Source: Streptomyces yangpuensis (GTDB lineage: Bacteria > Actinomycetota > Actinomycetes > Streptomycetales > Streptomycetaceae). From it: a DNA stretch of 48,074 nt. The notes under the pieces were generated by a model. That model searched no databases. It worked only from the letters and a program-made list of their open reading frames with translations, and had not been told where the DNA came from. This document shows, one piece after another, positions 30,799 through 38,410 of the stretch; within the stretch, counting starts at the first letter, position 1, and every line of letters begins with the position of its first letter. The translations under genes were made by a program, and so were the position numbers. Location of the stretch: assembly GCF_001005295.1 (NCBI RefSeq), contig NZ_LBMK01000005.1:251002-299075 (forward strand), given 5' to 3'.

Positions 30799-30999
30799 AT
30801 GGCGACGACCATAGGGTTCAGGCCCACCGAAGAGGACGAGCGGATCATCGCGGCGGCCATGCGCGACGGCGAGCGGACCAGCGACGTGATCAGACGGGCC
30901 CTGCGGCTGCTGGAGCGGGAGGCGTGGCTCGAACAGGCACGCGTCGCAGCAGAGCGGCTGGCGGACGAGGACCTGAACGCCGAACCGGACGCCTGGTGA
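30799..30999 (+). CDS. ribbon-helix-helix antitoxin (MazE/ParD-like)
   Basis: A 66-residue protein with an RHH fold: beta strand TTIGFRP, helix EEDERIIAAAMRDG, turn ERTSD, helix VIRRALRLLEREAWL. The acidic C-terminus (LADEDLNAEPDAW) is suited to bind and neutralise the toxin. The stop overlaps the toxin GTG by four bases (GTGA), a hallmark of toxin-antitoxin operons. The ribosome-binding site is a modest GGGAG 11 bases before the ATG. A perfect palindrome just upstream is the probable autoregulatory operator. Confidence 0.88.
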   Translation: MATTIGFRPTEEDERIIAAAMRDGERTSDVIRRALRLLEREAWLEQARVAAERLADEDLNAEPDAW

Positions 31000-31313
31000 T
31001 CCGGGGCGCCGTCTACCGCGTGGACCTGGGCGACGCCAAGCGCGGGCACGAGCAGCGGGGCAAGCGCTTCGGCCTCGTCCTGACCCCGAGCGGCATGGCC
31101 TGGAGCGTGGTGACCATCGTTCCCACGTCGACCAGCGCCCAGGATTCCCCCTTCCGCCCCGAGCTGGAGATCGGCGGCAGGCTCACGCGGTTGCTGGTCG
31201 ACCAGATCCGCACGATCGACGTGTCGTTCGTGCACGGCGACCCTGTGCACTGTCTGGACCGGCACGAGCTGGCCCAGGTCGAACACGCCGTCACGCTGTA
31301 CCTCGGTCTGTGA
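30996..31313 (+). CDS. MazF-family endoribonuclease toxin
   Basis: A 105-residue MazF/PemK-type mRNA interferase. Seen: N-terminal RGAVYRVDLGDAKRGHEQRG, where the loop Arg/His region normally contacts RNA; KRFGLVLTPS; VTIVPTSTSAQ with the family's Ser/Thr; and LVDQIRTIDVSFV. These features follow the MazF order closely. It should cleave single-stranded RNA and be blocked by the upstream RHH protein. I chose GTG 30996 on the basis of coupling to the antitoxin and protein length; the long upstream frame is spurious. Followed by a strong bidirectional terminator. Confidence 0.9.
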   Translation: MIRGAVYRVDLGDAKRGHEQRGKRFGLVLTPSGMAWSVVTIVPTSTSAQDSPFRPELEIGGRLTRLLVDQIRTIDVSFVHGDPVHCLDRHELAQVEHAVTLYLGL

Positions 31314-31323
31314 CCCGATGCCG

Positions 31324-31357
31324 GAGGGCCGGCACCCCGAGCGGGGTGCCGGCCCTC
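31324..31357. terminator. bidirectional terminator between mazF-like gene and guaB3
   Basis: Perfect 15-bp stem (31324-31338 with 31343-31357) closed by GAGC, between convergent genes. Confidence 0.9.
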
Positions 31358-31378
31358 AGGCATACGCGGTGGGAACCG

Positions 31379-32503
31379 TCAGCGGCGGTGCTGGGAGTCC
31401 GCCACCGTGACCTCGACCCGCTGGAACTCCTTGAGCTCGCTGTAGCCGGTGGTGGCCATCGAGCGGCGCAGCGCGCCGAAGATGTTCATCGAGCCGTCGG
31501 GGCTGTGCGAGGGACCGGTGAGGATCTCCTCGGTGGTGCCGACGGTGCCGAGGTCGACCTTCTTGCCGCGCGGCACGTCCTCGTGGACGGCCTCCATGCC
31601 CCAGTGGTTGCCCCTGCCGGGCGCGTCCGTGGCGCGGGCCAGCGGGGAGCCCATCATCACCGCGTCGGCGCCGCAGGCCACGGCCTTCGGGATGTCGCCC
31701 GACCAGCCCACACCGCCGTCGGCGATGACGTGCACGTAGCGGCCGCCGGACTCGTCCATGTAGTCGCGGCGGGCCGCCGCCACGTCCGCGACAGCGGTCG
31801 CCATCGGGACCTGGATACCGAGGACGTTGCGCGTGGTGTGCGCGGCGCCGCCGCCGAAGCCGACCAGCACGCCCGCGGCGCCGGTGCGCATCAGGTGCAG
31901 GGCCGCGGTGTAGGTGGCGCAGCCGCCGACGATGACCGGGACGTCGAGCTCGTAGATGAACTGCTTGAGGTTCAGCGGCTCGGCGGCGCCGGAGACGTGC
32001 TCGGCGGAGACGGTGGTGCCGCGGATGACGAAGATGTCCACGCCCGCGTCGACGACGGCCTTGGAGAACTCGGCGGTGCGCTGCGGGGAGAGCGCGGCGG
32101 CGGTGACCACACCGGAGTCGCGCACCTCCTTGATGCGCTGCCGGATCAGGTCGGCCTGGATCGGCGCGGAGTAGATCTCCTGGAGGCGGCGGGTGGCGGC
32201 CTCCTCGTCCAGCTCCGCGATCTCGTCGAGCAGCGGCTGCGGGTCCTCGTAGCGGGTCCACAGGCCTTCGAGGTTCAGCACGCCGAGGCCGCCGAGCTCA
32301 CCGATGCGGATGGCGGTCTGCGGGGAGACGACCGAGTCCATGGGGGCGGCCAGGAAGGGGAGCTCGAAGCGGTACGCGTCGATCTGCCAGGCGATCGAGA
32401 CCTCCTTCGGGTCCCGGGTACGCCGGCTCGGGACGATGGCGATGTCGTCGAACGCGTACGCCCTGCGGCCGCGCTTGCCGCGCCCGATCTCGATCTCAGT
32501 CAC
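31379..32503 (-). CDS. guaB3: GuaB3-family IMP dehydrogenase-like protein
   Basis: A 374-residue IMPDH-like TIM barrel without CBS domains, the standard GuaB3 length. Seen: start IEIGRGKRGRRAYAFDDI, LPFLAAPMDSVVS, phosphate-binding HVIADGGVGWSGDIPKAV and GSPLARATDAPG. The active-site loop that in IMPDH reads SICTTR is AHTTRN here, with His222 in the place of the catalytic Cys. GuaB3 proteins are reported as GMP-reductase-like in some bacteria and unassigned in others, so the reaction is uncertain. The GTG start follows GGAAAGG. It is separated from guaB by a strong terminator, so is transcribed on its own. Confidence 0.9.
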   Translation of the reverse strand: MTEIEIGRGKRGRRAYAFDDIAIVPSRRTRDPKEVSIAWQIDAYRFELPFLAAPMDSVVSPQTAIRIGELGGLGVLNLEGLWTRYEDPQPLLDEIAELDEEAATRRLQEIYSAPIQADLIRQRIKEVRDSGVVTAAALSPQRTAEFSKAVVDAGVDIFVIRGTTVSAEHVSGAAEPLNLKQFIYELDVPVIVGGCATYTAALHLMRTGAAGVLVGFGGGAAHTTRNVLGIQVPMATAVADVAAARRDYMDESGGRYVHVIADGGVGWSGDIPKAVACGADAVMMGSPLARATDAPGRGNHWGMEAVHEDVPRGKKVDLGTVGTTEEILTGPSHSPDGSMNIFGALRRSMATTGYSELKEFQRVEVTVADSQHRR

Positions 32504-32593
32504 GTGTGGTGGCCTTTCCTCTGGGTCTGCCCGTCCAGTATCCCCGAACCCCGGCGGGCCGCGTCCCGGTGACCGCTGTACGGACGCCACGCG

Positions 32594-32629
32594 AGAGGGG
32601 CGGACCCGGTGACCCGGGTCCGCCCCTCT
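32594..32629 (-). terminator. guaB terminator
   Basis: A 16-bp stem (32594-32609 with 32614-32629; AGAGGGGCGGACCC core) with loop TGAC, 14 bases past the guaB stop. Confidence 0.9.
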
Positions 32630-32642
32630 GTGTCGCGCCTGC

Positions 32643-34142
32643 TCAGCCCTTGCGGCTGTAGTTCGGGGCCTCGACGGTCATCTGGATGTCGTGCGGGTGG
32701 CTCTCCTTGAGGCCCGCCGAGGTGATGCGCACGAAGCGGCCGTTGTCCTGGAGCTCGGGCACGGTGCGCCCGCCCACGTAGAACATCGACTGGCGCAGAC
32801 CGCCGACGAGCTGGTGGACGACCGCGGACAGCGGGCCGCGGTAGGGAACCTGGCCCTCGATGCCCTCGGGGATGAGCTTGTCGTCGCCGCCCACGCCCTC
32901 CTGGAAGTAGCGGTCCTTGGAGAAGGAGCGCTGGTCGCCGCGGGACTGCATCGCGCCGAGCGAGCCCATGCCGCGGTAGGACTTGAACTGCTTGCCGTTG
33001 ATGAAGAGCAGCTCGCCCGGGGACTCCTCGCAGCCCGCGAGCAGCGAGCCGAGCATCACCGTGTCGGCGCCCGCGACCAGGGCCTTGGCGATGTCGCCGG
33101 AGTACTGCAGGCCGCCGTCGCCGATGACCGGGACGCCGGCTGCCTTGGCGGCGAGCGAGGCCTCGTAGATCGCGGTGACCTGCGGGACGCCGATGCCGGC
33201 GACGACGCGGGTGGTGCAGATGGAGCCGGGGCCGACGCCGACCTTGATGCCGTCGCAGCCGGCGTCGATCAGCGACTGGGCGCCGTCGCGGGTCGCGACG
33301 TTGCCGCCGATGACGTCCACCGAGGAGTTCGACTTGATCTTGGCAACCATGTCGCCGACCAGCCGGGAGTGACCGTGGGCGGTGTCGACGACGATGAAGT
33401 CGGCGCCCGCCTCGATCAGGGCCTGGGCGCGGTCGTACGCGTCACCGGCGACGCCGACGGCGGCGCCGACCAGGAGGCGGCCGTCCTTGTCCTTGGCGGC
33501 GTTCGGGTACTTCTCGGCCTTGACGAAGTCCTTGACCGTGATGAGGCCCTTGAGGATGCCCGCGTCGTCGACCAGCGGAAGCTTCTCGATCTTGTGGCGG
33601 CGCAGCAGCTCCATGGCGTCCACGCCCGAGATGCCGACCTTGCCCGTGACCAGCGGCATCGGGGTCATGACCTCGCGCACCTGGCGGCTGCGGTCCGACT
33701 CGAAGGCCATGTCGCGGTTGGTGACGATACCGAGGAGCCTGCCCGCGGGGTCGGTGACCGGGACGCCGGAGATGCGGAACTTCGCGCAGAGCTCGTCGGC
33801 CTCGCGCAGGGTCGCGTCCGGGTGCACCGTGATCGGGTCGGAGACCATGCCGGACTCGGAACGCTTCACGAGGTCGACCTGATTGGCCTGGTCCGCGATG
33901 GAGAGGTTGCGGTGCAGCACGCCGACGCCGCCCTGGCGGGCCATCGCGATGGCCATGCGGGCCTCGGTGACCTTGTCCATGGCCGCGGACAGCAGCGGGA
34001 TGTTCACGCGCACGTTGCGGGAGATCAGGGAAGAGGTGTCGATGTCGTCCGGTGCCATGTCCGACGCGCCCGGCAGCAGCAGCACGTCGTCGTAGGTCAG
34101 TCCGAGCGTGGCGAATTTGTCGGGCACTCCGTCGGCGGTCAT
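32643..34142 (-). CDS. guaB: IMP dehydrogenase
   Basis: A 499-residue enzyme that oxidises IMP to XMP with NAD, the committed step to GMP. Seen: N-terminal barrel start LGLTYDDVLLLPGASDM, a CBS-pair insert at about 95-210, catalytic Cys309 in GPGSICTTR, phosphate loops VIGDGGLQYSGD and MLGSLLAG, the flap with SRGDQRSFSKDRYFQ and a C-terminal YVGGRTVPEL. Start ATG at 34142 gives normal length, preceded by GGGAAGG. The message begins downstream of shbA (gap 114 bp), a region with a TAGCAT -10-like hexamer. Works with guaA at 12482. Confidence 0.97.
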   Translation of the reverse strand: MTADGVPDKFATLGLTYDDVLLLPGASDMAPDDIDTSSLISRNVRVNIPLLSAAMDKVTEARMAIAMARQGGVGVLHRNLSIADQANQVDLVKRSESGMVSDPITVHPDATLREADELCAKFRISGVPVTDPAGRLLGIVTNRDMAFESDRSRQVREVMTPMPLVTGKVGISGVDAMELLRRHKIEKLPLVDDAGILKGLITVKDFVKAEKYPNAAKDKDGRLLVGAAVGVAGDAYDRAQALIEAGADFIVVDTAHGHSRLVGDMVAKIKSNSSVDVIGGNVATRDGAQSLIDAGCDGIKVGVGPGSICTTRVVAGIGVPQVTAIYEASLAAKAAGVPVIGDGGLQYSGDIAKALVAGADTVMLGSLLAGCEESPGELLFINGKQFKSYRGMGSLGAMQSRGDQRSFSKDRYFQEGVGGDDKLIPEGIEGQVPYRGPLSAVVHQLVGGLRQSMFYVGGRTVPELQDNGRFVRITSAGLKESHPHDIQMTVEAPNYSRKG

Positions 34143-34256
34143 GACACCTTCCCAAATGGTCTTGCTCAGCGCGGATGTCCATGCTAACGGGATCGGGACG
34201 CGTCTCATTCCACGACCAAGGCCAACCAGAAGATTCGTAGTTTCCTACGGGTAGAC

Positions 34257-34979
34257 CTACTGCTCGGCGAGGGCGCGGAGCCGGCTGAGCGCCCGGTGCT
34301 GGGCCACGCGCACGGCTCCGGGGGACATCCCGAGCATCTGACCGGTCTCCTCCGCGGTCAGCCCGACGGCCACCCGCAGGACGAGAAGTTCGCGCTGGTT
34401 CTCCGGCAGGTTCTCCAGCAGCTTCTTGGCCCATGCGGCGTCGCTGCTGAGCAGCGCGCGCTCCTCCGGGCCCAGCGAGTCGTCCGGCCGCTCCGGCATC
34501 TCGTCCGACGGCACGGCCGTGCTGCCCGGGTGCCTCATGGCGGCCCGCTGCAGGTCGGCGACCTTGTGCGCGGCGATGGCGAAGACGAATGCCTCGAAGG
34601 GGCGACCGGTGTCCCGGTAGCGCGGCAGCGCCATCAGGACGGCGACGCAGACCTCCTGCGCCAGGTCCTCCACGAAGTGGCGAGCGTCACCCGGGAGCCG
34701 TGACAGCCGGGTGCGGCAGTAGCGGATGGCGAGGGGGTGAACGAAGGCGAGCAGGTCGTGCGTGGCCTGCTCGTCACCCTCCACCGCGCGGCGTACGAGC
34801 GCGCTGGCGCCCCCGGCACTGCCGCCGGCGGCGGCGCCGGTGGGGCCTGTGGCCGCAGGGGACCCCAGGGCCTCGTCGTCGCGCATCCGTCCATGGTGCC
34901 TTGGCGCCGGAGCATCCGCGGCACCGTGGCCCTTTTCGTGCGTCGAAGCGTTATGAGCGGGTGCGCCGGAACTCTTCAT
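34257..34979 (-). CDS. shbA: ECF-type RNA polymerase sigma factor, ShbA-like
   Basis: A sigma-70-family factor of the group IV type. Region 2 is at HPLAIRYCRTRLSRLPGDARHF to AAHKVADLQRAAMRHPG, region 4 at NLPENQRELLVLRVAVGLTAEETGQML with the HTH SPGAVRVAQHRALSRL. There is a Gly/Ala-rich N-terminal extension. I place the start at ATG 34979 (240 residues) because AGGGGAGGG lies directly upstream; ATG 34886 (209 residues) is an alternative. In S. griseus, ShbA directs transcription of hrdB, the principal sigma gene; assignment here is by family and position between guaB and bldM. An upstream TTGAGG-18-ACTATT could be its promoter, weakly supported. The region 34980-35261 upstream shows only this. 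Confidence 0.85.
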   Translation of the reverse strand: MKSSGAPAHNASTHEKGHGAADAPAPRHHGRMRDDEALGSPAATGPTGAAAGGSAGGASALVRRAVEGDEQATHDLLAFVHPLAIRYCRTRLSRLPGDARHFVEDLAQEVCVAVLMALPRYRDTGRPFEAFVFAIAAHKVADLQRAAMRHPGSTAVPSDEMPERPDDSLGPEERALLSSDAAWAKKLLENLPENQRELLVLRVAVGLTAEETGQMLGMSPGAVRVAQHRALSRLRALAEQ

Positions 34980-35261
34980 CTGCGCCCTCCCCTCCCGCTC
35001 GGCCGAATAGTCCCCGAGAGACTCCACACCCTCAAGGATGCGGCATCGCGCACGAAGCGAGACGTCCCCCGGATTGTGCCCCGCCAACCCCCGGGTGCGC
35101 ACCGGGTACGGCGGGACGGGGCTACCGCGACGAGAAGAGGCGCCGGGAGGCACCGGGCGACGGCAAGAGCGGCGCGCCGCCCCGTCCACCGGTGGCGGAC
35201 GGGACCGCTCTCGACGATCCGCGGTCTGCGGCGGTCCGGGCCGGGCCCGGCCGCGGCCGGG

Positions 35262-35873
35262 TCAGCGGACGAGACCCCAGCGGAAGCCGAGCGCCACGGC
35301 GTGCGCGCGGTCCGAGGCGCCGAGCTTCTTGAACAGCCGGCGCGCGTGCGTCTTGACCGTGTCCTCCGAGAGGAAGAGCTCGCGCCCGATCTCCGCGTTG
35401 GACCGGCCGTGGCTCATGCCCTCCAGCACCTGGATCTCGCGCGCGGTGAGGGTGGGCGCGGCGCCCATCTCGGCGGAGCGGAGCCGGCGCGGGGCCAGTC
35501 GCCAGGTCGGGTCGGCGAGGGCCTGGGTGACCGTGGCCCGCAGTTCGGCGCGCGAGGCGTCCTTGTGCAGGTATCCGCGGGCGCCGGCGGCGACCGCGAG
35601 GGCCACGCCGTCCAGGTCCTCGGCGACCGTCAGCATGATGATGCGGGCGCCGGGGTCGGCCGAGAGGAGGCGGCGGACCGTCTCCACACCGCCGAGCCCG
35701 GGCATCCGTACATCCATCAGGATCAGGTCGGAGCGGTCGGCGCCCCAGCGGCGGAGGACTTCCTCGCCGTTGGCAGCCGTCGTCACACGCTCGACGCCGG
35801 GCACGGTGGCAACCGCGCGACGGAGCGCCTCTCGGGCAAGCGGGGAGTCGTCGCAGACGAGGACGGATGTCAT
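35262..35873 (-). CDS. bldM: BldM, atypical response regulator of sporulation
   Basis: A 203-residue NarL-type regulator. Receiver about residues 1-120, with acidic pair in LVCDDS, Asp54 in LILMDVRMPG, Thr and Lys in MLTVAE and YLHKDAS; LuxR HTH about 140-200 (LTAREIQVLEGMSHGRSNAEIGREL). Sequence agrees with BldM as I remember it. BldM is known to act without need for Asp54 phosphorylation, as a homodimer for early targets and with WhiI for late ones; no kinase is adjacent. The start ATG 35873 gives the standard 203 residues. A sigma-BldN-type promoter lies about 130 bp upstream. Divergent from whiD and followed by shbA. Confidence 0.95.
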   Translation of the reverse strand: MTSVLVCDDSPLAREALRRAVATVPGVERVTTAANGEEVLRRWGADRSDLILMDVRMPGLGGVETVRRLLSADPGARIIMLTVAEDLDGVALAVAAGARGYLHKDASRAELRATVTQALADPTWRLAPRRLRSAEMGAAPTLTAREIQVLEGMSHGRSNAEIGRELFLSEDTVKTHARRLFKKLGASDRAHAVALGFRWGLVR

Positions 35874-36263
35874 GACCGCCCTCCGCAGCTGCTGATGCGC
35901 GTCACCTTGAGCCTCCAGGCTGGTACGTATCGTCACCTGTGCGGTCGATGCCCCCGGACATCTGTCCGAGAACTCATTGGTTCAACCGCCTTCGCACTCT
36001 CAACGATGGTCACTCGAAAGAGTTACGGGTCGGACGGACACCTTCGGCACTCTACGTGAGGAAGCGATCACAACCGCGGAGGCGCACCCCACCTGTCCTC
36101 CATCTGGAGCTATGCCCTATTTGGCGGCTTTCCTTCCGTTTGGCACGTGTCTGAGGCTAGATTCCCAATGAGTCATATTTACATCTACTCCGACAGTAGG
36201 TGTGGAGACCCTTGGAGACATGGACCCGTATCCGCCTCAGTACCGGCACCAAGAGGACTACCA
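35874..36263. promoter_or_regulatory. bldM-whiD divergent regulatory region
   Basis: This 390-bp noncoding region holds the promoters for two developmental regulators transcribed away from each other. It contains a consensus sigma-BldN promoter for bldM (36000-36027) and the Shine-Dalgarno AAGAGGAC before whiD. The stretch 36110-36190 is clearly more AT-rich than the surroundings and probably contains whiD promoter elements; I could not assign them. Confidence 0.75.
36000..36027 (-). promoter_or_regulatory. sigma-BldN-type promoter of bldM
   Basis: On the minus strand CGTAAC (36027-36022), a 16-base spacer and CGTTGA (36005-36000) match the published sigma-BldN consensus as I remember it (CGTAAC-16-CGTTGA). 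It lies about 127 bp upstream of the bldM start. This fits the known dependence of bldM on BldN. Confidence 0.88.
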
Positions 36264-36590
36264 ATGGCAGATTTCTCCCGCCTCCCCGGACCGAACGCCG
36301 ACCTCTGGGACTGGCAGCTGCTAGCCGCCTGCCGCGGGGTCGACAGCTCCCTCTTCTTCCACCCGGAGGGCGAGCGGGGCGCGGCCAGGAGCGCGCGCGA
36401 GGCCTCGGCTAAAGAGGTCTGCATGCGATGCCCGGTTCGTTCGGAATGCGCCGCGCACGCACTCGCCGTCCGCGAGCCCTACGGGGTGTGGGGCGGCCTC
36501 ACCGAGGACGAACGCGAGGAACTGATGGGCCGCGCCCGGCATCGACTCATCCCCGCGTCGAGTGCGATCGGACCGATCGCGCCGCACTGA
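36264..36590 (+). CDS. whiD: WhiD, WhiB-like iron-sulfur sporulation regulator
   Basis: A 108-residue Wbl protein. Four cluster ligands are seen: Cys23 (LLAACRG), Cys53 and Cys56 (VCMRC) and Cys62 (SEC), followed by the G-V-W-G-G motif (about 74-78) and a basic C-terminal helix (REELMGRARHRL). WhiD binds a 4Fe-4S cluster and partners the principal sigma factor during late sporulation. The identification rests on sequence and the conserved bldM-whiD divergent order. Start ATG 36264 follows AAGAGGAC; the longer frame upstream runs through the promoter region. Followed by a terminator. Confidence 0.94.
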   Translation: MADFSRLPGPNADLWDWQLLAACRGVDSSLFFHPEGERGAARSAREASAKEVCMRCPVRSECAAHALAVREPYGVWGGLTEDEREELMGRARHRLIPASSAIGPIAPH

Positions 36591-36679
36591 GAGCCGACGA
36601 AACGACGGAAGGAACGTTTCCTCCGCACCACTGGCAGGCCCGGGCATGTCGCCGCCCGGCCCCGGTTCCACGCGTTCGG

Positions 36680-36704
36680 CCGTACGCGCACCCCGCGCGT
36701 ACGG
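36680..36704. terminator. bidirectional terminator between whiD and LysR gene
   Basis: Perfect 10-bp stem CCGTACGCGC/GCGCGTACGG with a five-base loop ACCCC, directly adjoining the stop codon of the convergent LysR gene. Confidence 0.75.
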
Positions 36705-37604
36705 TCAGCGCGCGGCCGCCCGCTCCAGCTCGGCCAGGGTCGCGGCCACGGCCGGCACCCGGGCCAGGTCGGGCAGGGTCAGCGCCACGACCTCCCGCTC
36801 GACGGCCGGTTCCACGACGAGCGTGCTGACACCCTTGGCCCGTACGGACTCCACCGCGAGCTCCGGCAGCACCGCGACCCCCAGCCCCGCACCCACCAGG
36901 CCGACCACCGCCGGGTAGTCGTCGGTGGCGAAGTCGATGCGCGGGGTGAAGCCCGCGTCCTCGCACACCTCCACCAGATGGCGGCGGCAGCGGGGGCAGC
37001 CCGCGATCCAGGGCTCGCCTGCCAGCTCCGCCATGCCCACGCGCTCCGCCCCGGCCAGCGCGTGCCCCTCGGGGACCAGCCCCACGAGCCGGTCGGTCAG
37101 CAGCGGCCGCACCACGAGGTCCTCCCACTCGGCCGCGGACCCGGCCGCCCCGCCGTAGCGGAAGGCCAGCGCCAGATCGCAGTCGCCCTCGCGCAGCATC
37201 TCCACCGACCGCGGCGGCTCGGCCTCGACCAGCGAGATACGGGTGCCCGGGTGCTCAGCGCGCATCGCCGCGAGCGCGGTCGGCACCAGGGTGGAGCTGC
37301 CGCTGGGGAAGGACACGAGCCGCACCCGGCCCGCGCGCAGTCCGGCGATGGCCGCGACCTCCTCCTCGGCGGCCGTCAGCCCGGCCAGGATCCCGGCCGC
37401 GTGCCGCACCAGGGCCTCGCCCGCCTGCGTCAGCCGCATCTCGCGGCCGGTACGGATGAGCAGCGGGGTGCCGGCCGACTGTTCCAGCGCCTTCATCTGC
37501 TGGGAGACGGCGGGCTGGGTACAGCCGAGTTCGCGCGCGGCGGCGGAGAAGGAACCGGTCCCGGCGACGGCGCGCAGTACCCGGAGATGACGTGCTTCGA
37601 TCAC
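36705..37604 (-). CDS. LysR-family transcriptional regulator
   Basis: A 299-residue LysR regulator. N-terminal HTH at residues 1-60: ARHLRVLRAVAGTGSFSAAARELGCTQPAVSQQMKALEQSAGTPL. The effector domain (about 90-295) is a periplasmic-binding-like fold: GRVRLVSFPSGSSTLVP, AFRYGG, VGLVPEGHALAG, and FATDDYPAVVGLVGAGLGVAVLPEL. A CPRC motif (GCPRCRRH) in the effector domain is unusual and could sense redox or metal. It is divergent from the MOSC protein gene with about 80 bp between, so it may control it (inference). Confidence 0.92.
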   Translation of the reverse strand: MIEARHLRVLRAVAGTGSFSAAARELGCTQPAVSQQMKALEQSAGTPLLIRTGREMRLTQAGEALVRHAAGILAGLTAAEEEVAAIAGLRAGRVRLVSFPSGSSTLVPTALAAMRAEHPGTRISLVEAEPPRSVEMLREGDCDLALAFRYGGAAGSAAEWEDLVVRPLLTDRLVGLVPEGHALAGAERVGMAELAGEPWIAGCPRCRRHLVEVCEDAGFTPRIDFATDDYPAVVGLVGAGLGVAVLPELAVESVRAKGVSTLVVEPAVEREVVALTLPDLARVPAVAATLAELERAAAR

Positions 37605-37683
37605 CCTTCGAGCATAAGGCCCCCTTTCATCGCTGCGCGAATACCCACGTGACGCTTTGGGACCGCGCGGTTAGCCTGTGGTC

Positions 37684-38379
37684 ATGGGCCCCATGCATCT
37701 GATCTCCGTGAACGTCGGCTCCGCCACGTCTTCCGAGCACACCGACGCGGAGAGCGGGGTGACGGGCATCGGCAAGCGTCCCGTCCCCGGGCCGGTCCGC
37801 GTCTTCGCCCCCGGCGACAAGGCCACCGGCCTGGGCAGCGGCCTGGAGGGCGACGCCATCTGCAACCGCCGCCACCACGGCGGCGACCACCAGGCCGTCT
37901 ACGCGTACGCCCGCGAGGACCTCGACCTGTGGGAGCGGGAGCTGGGCCGCGAACTGCCCGGCGGGCTCTTCGGCGAGAACTTCACGACCTCCGGCATCGA
38001 CCTGAACACCGCACGGCTCGGCGACCGCTGGCGGGTCGGCGCCGACGTCGTCCTGGAAGTGGCCTCGGCCCGCATCCCGTGCCGCACGTTCCAGGGGGCG
38101 CTGGGCGAGGCGGGCTGGGTGAAGCGGTTCACCCGGGAGGCCCGGCCGGGCGCGTACCTGCGGGTGATCCAGGAGGGCTCGGTCTCCCCCGGCGACCCCA
38201 TCGAGATCATCCACCGGCCGAACCACGACGTGACGGTGCAGCTGTGGTTCCGCGCCTTCACCACCGAGCGCGCCCTGCTGCCGCGCACCCTCGCCGCGGG
38301 TGCGGTGATGGAGCCGAAGGCACACGAGACCGTGCGCCAGTACGTGGAGAAGTACGGGGCCGGGGCCGGGGCGCGTTAG
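37684..38379 (+). CDS. MOSC-domain protein (YiiM-like)
   Basis: A 231-residue protein with the MOSC fold found in YiiM/YuaD-like and MOCO-sulfurase C-terminal proteins, linked with molybdenum cofactor sulfur transfer or reduction of N-hydroxylated compounds. Seen: GIGKRPVPGPVRVFAPG, the HHGGDHQAVYAYAREDLDLW signature, GENFTTSGIDL, and the conserved Cys of RIPCRTFQGALGE. Length fits the family. Start choices are GTG 37678, ATG 37684 and ATG 37693; I took 37684. Divergent from the LysR gene. The SDR gene begins about 31 bp after it on the same strand, so the two may be co-transcribed. Confidence 0.87.
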   Translation: MGPMHLISVNVGSATSSEHTDAESGVTGIGKRPVPGPVRVFAPGDKATGLGSGLEGDAICNRRHHGGDHQAVYAYAREDLDLWERELGRELPGGLFGENFTTSGIDLNTARLGDRWRVGADVVLEVASARIPCRTFQGALGEAGWVKRFTREARPGAYLRVIQEGSVSPGDPIEIIHRPNHDVTVQLWFRAFTTERALLPRTLAAGAVMEPKAHETVRQYVEKYGAGAGAR

Positions 38380-38410
38380 CGCTGTCGTCCGGGGCGGCTA
38401 GGTTGCGCCT

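Noticed and set aside
30165..31313. 382-residue plus-strand frame ending in MazF
   Set aside because: Only the last 105 codons are coding; the part before lies in another frame over the nucleotide-sugar dehydrogenase and antitoxin genes.
34233..34256. terminator between shbA and guaB
   Set aside because: Only a 5-bp CGTAG/CTACG stem is present, too weak to claim.
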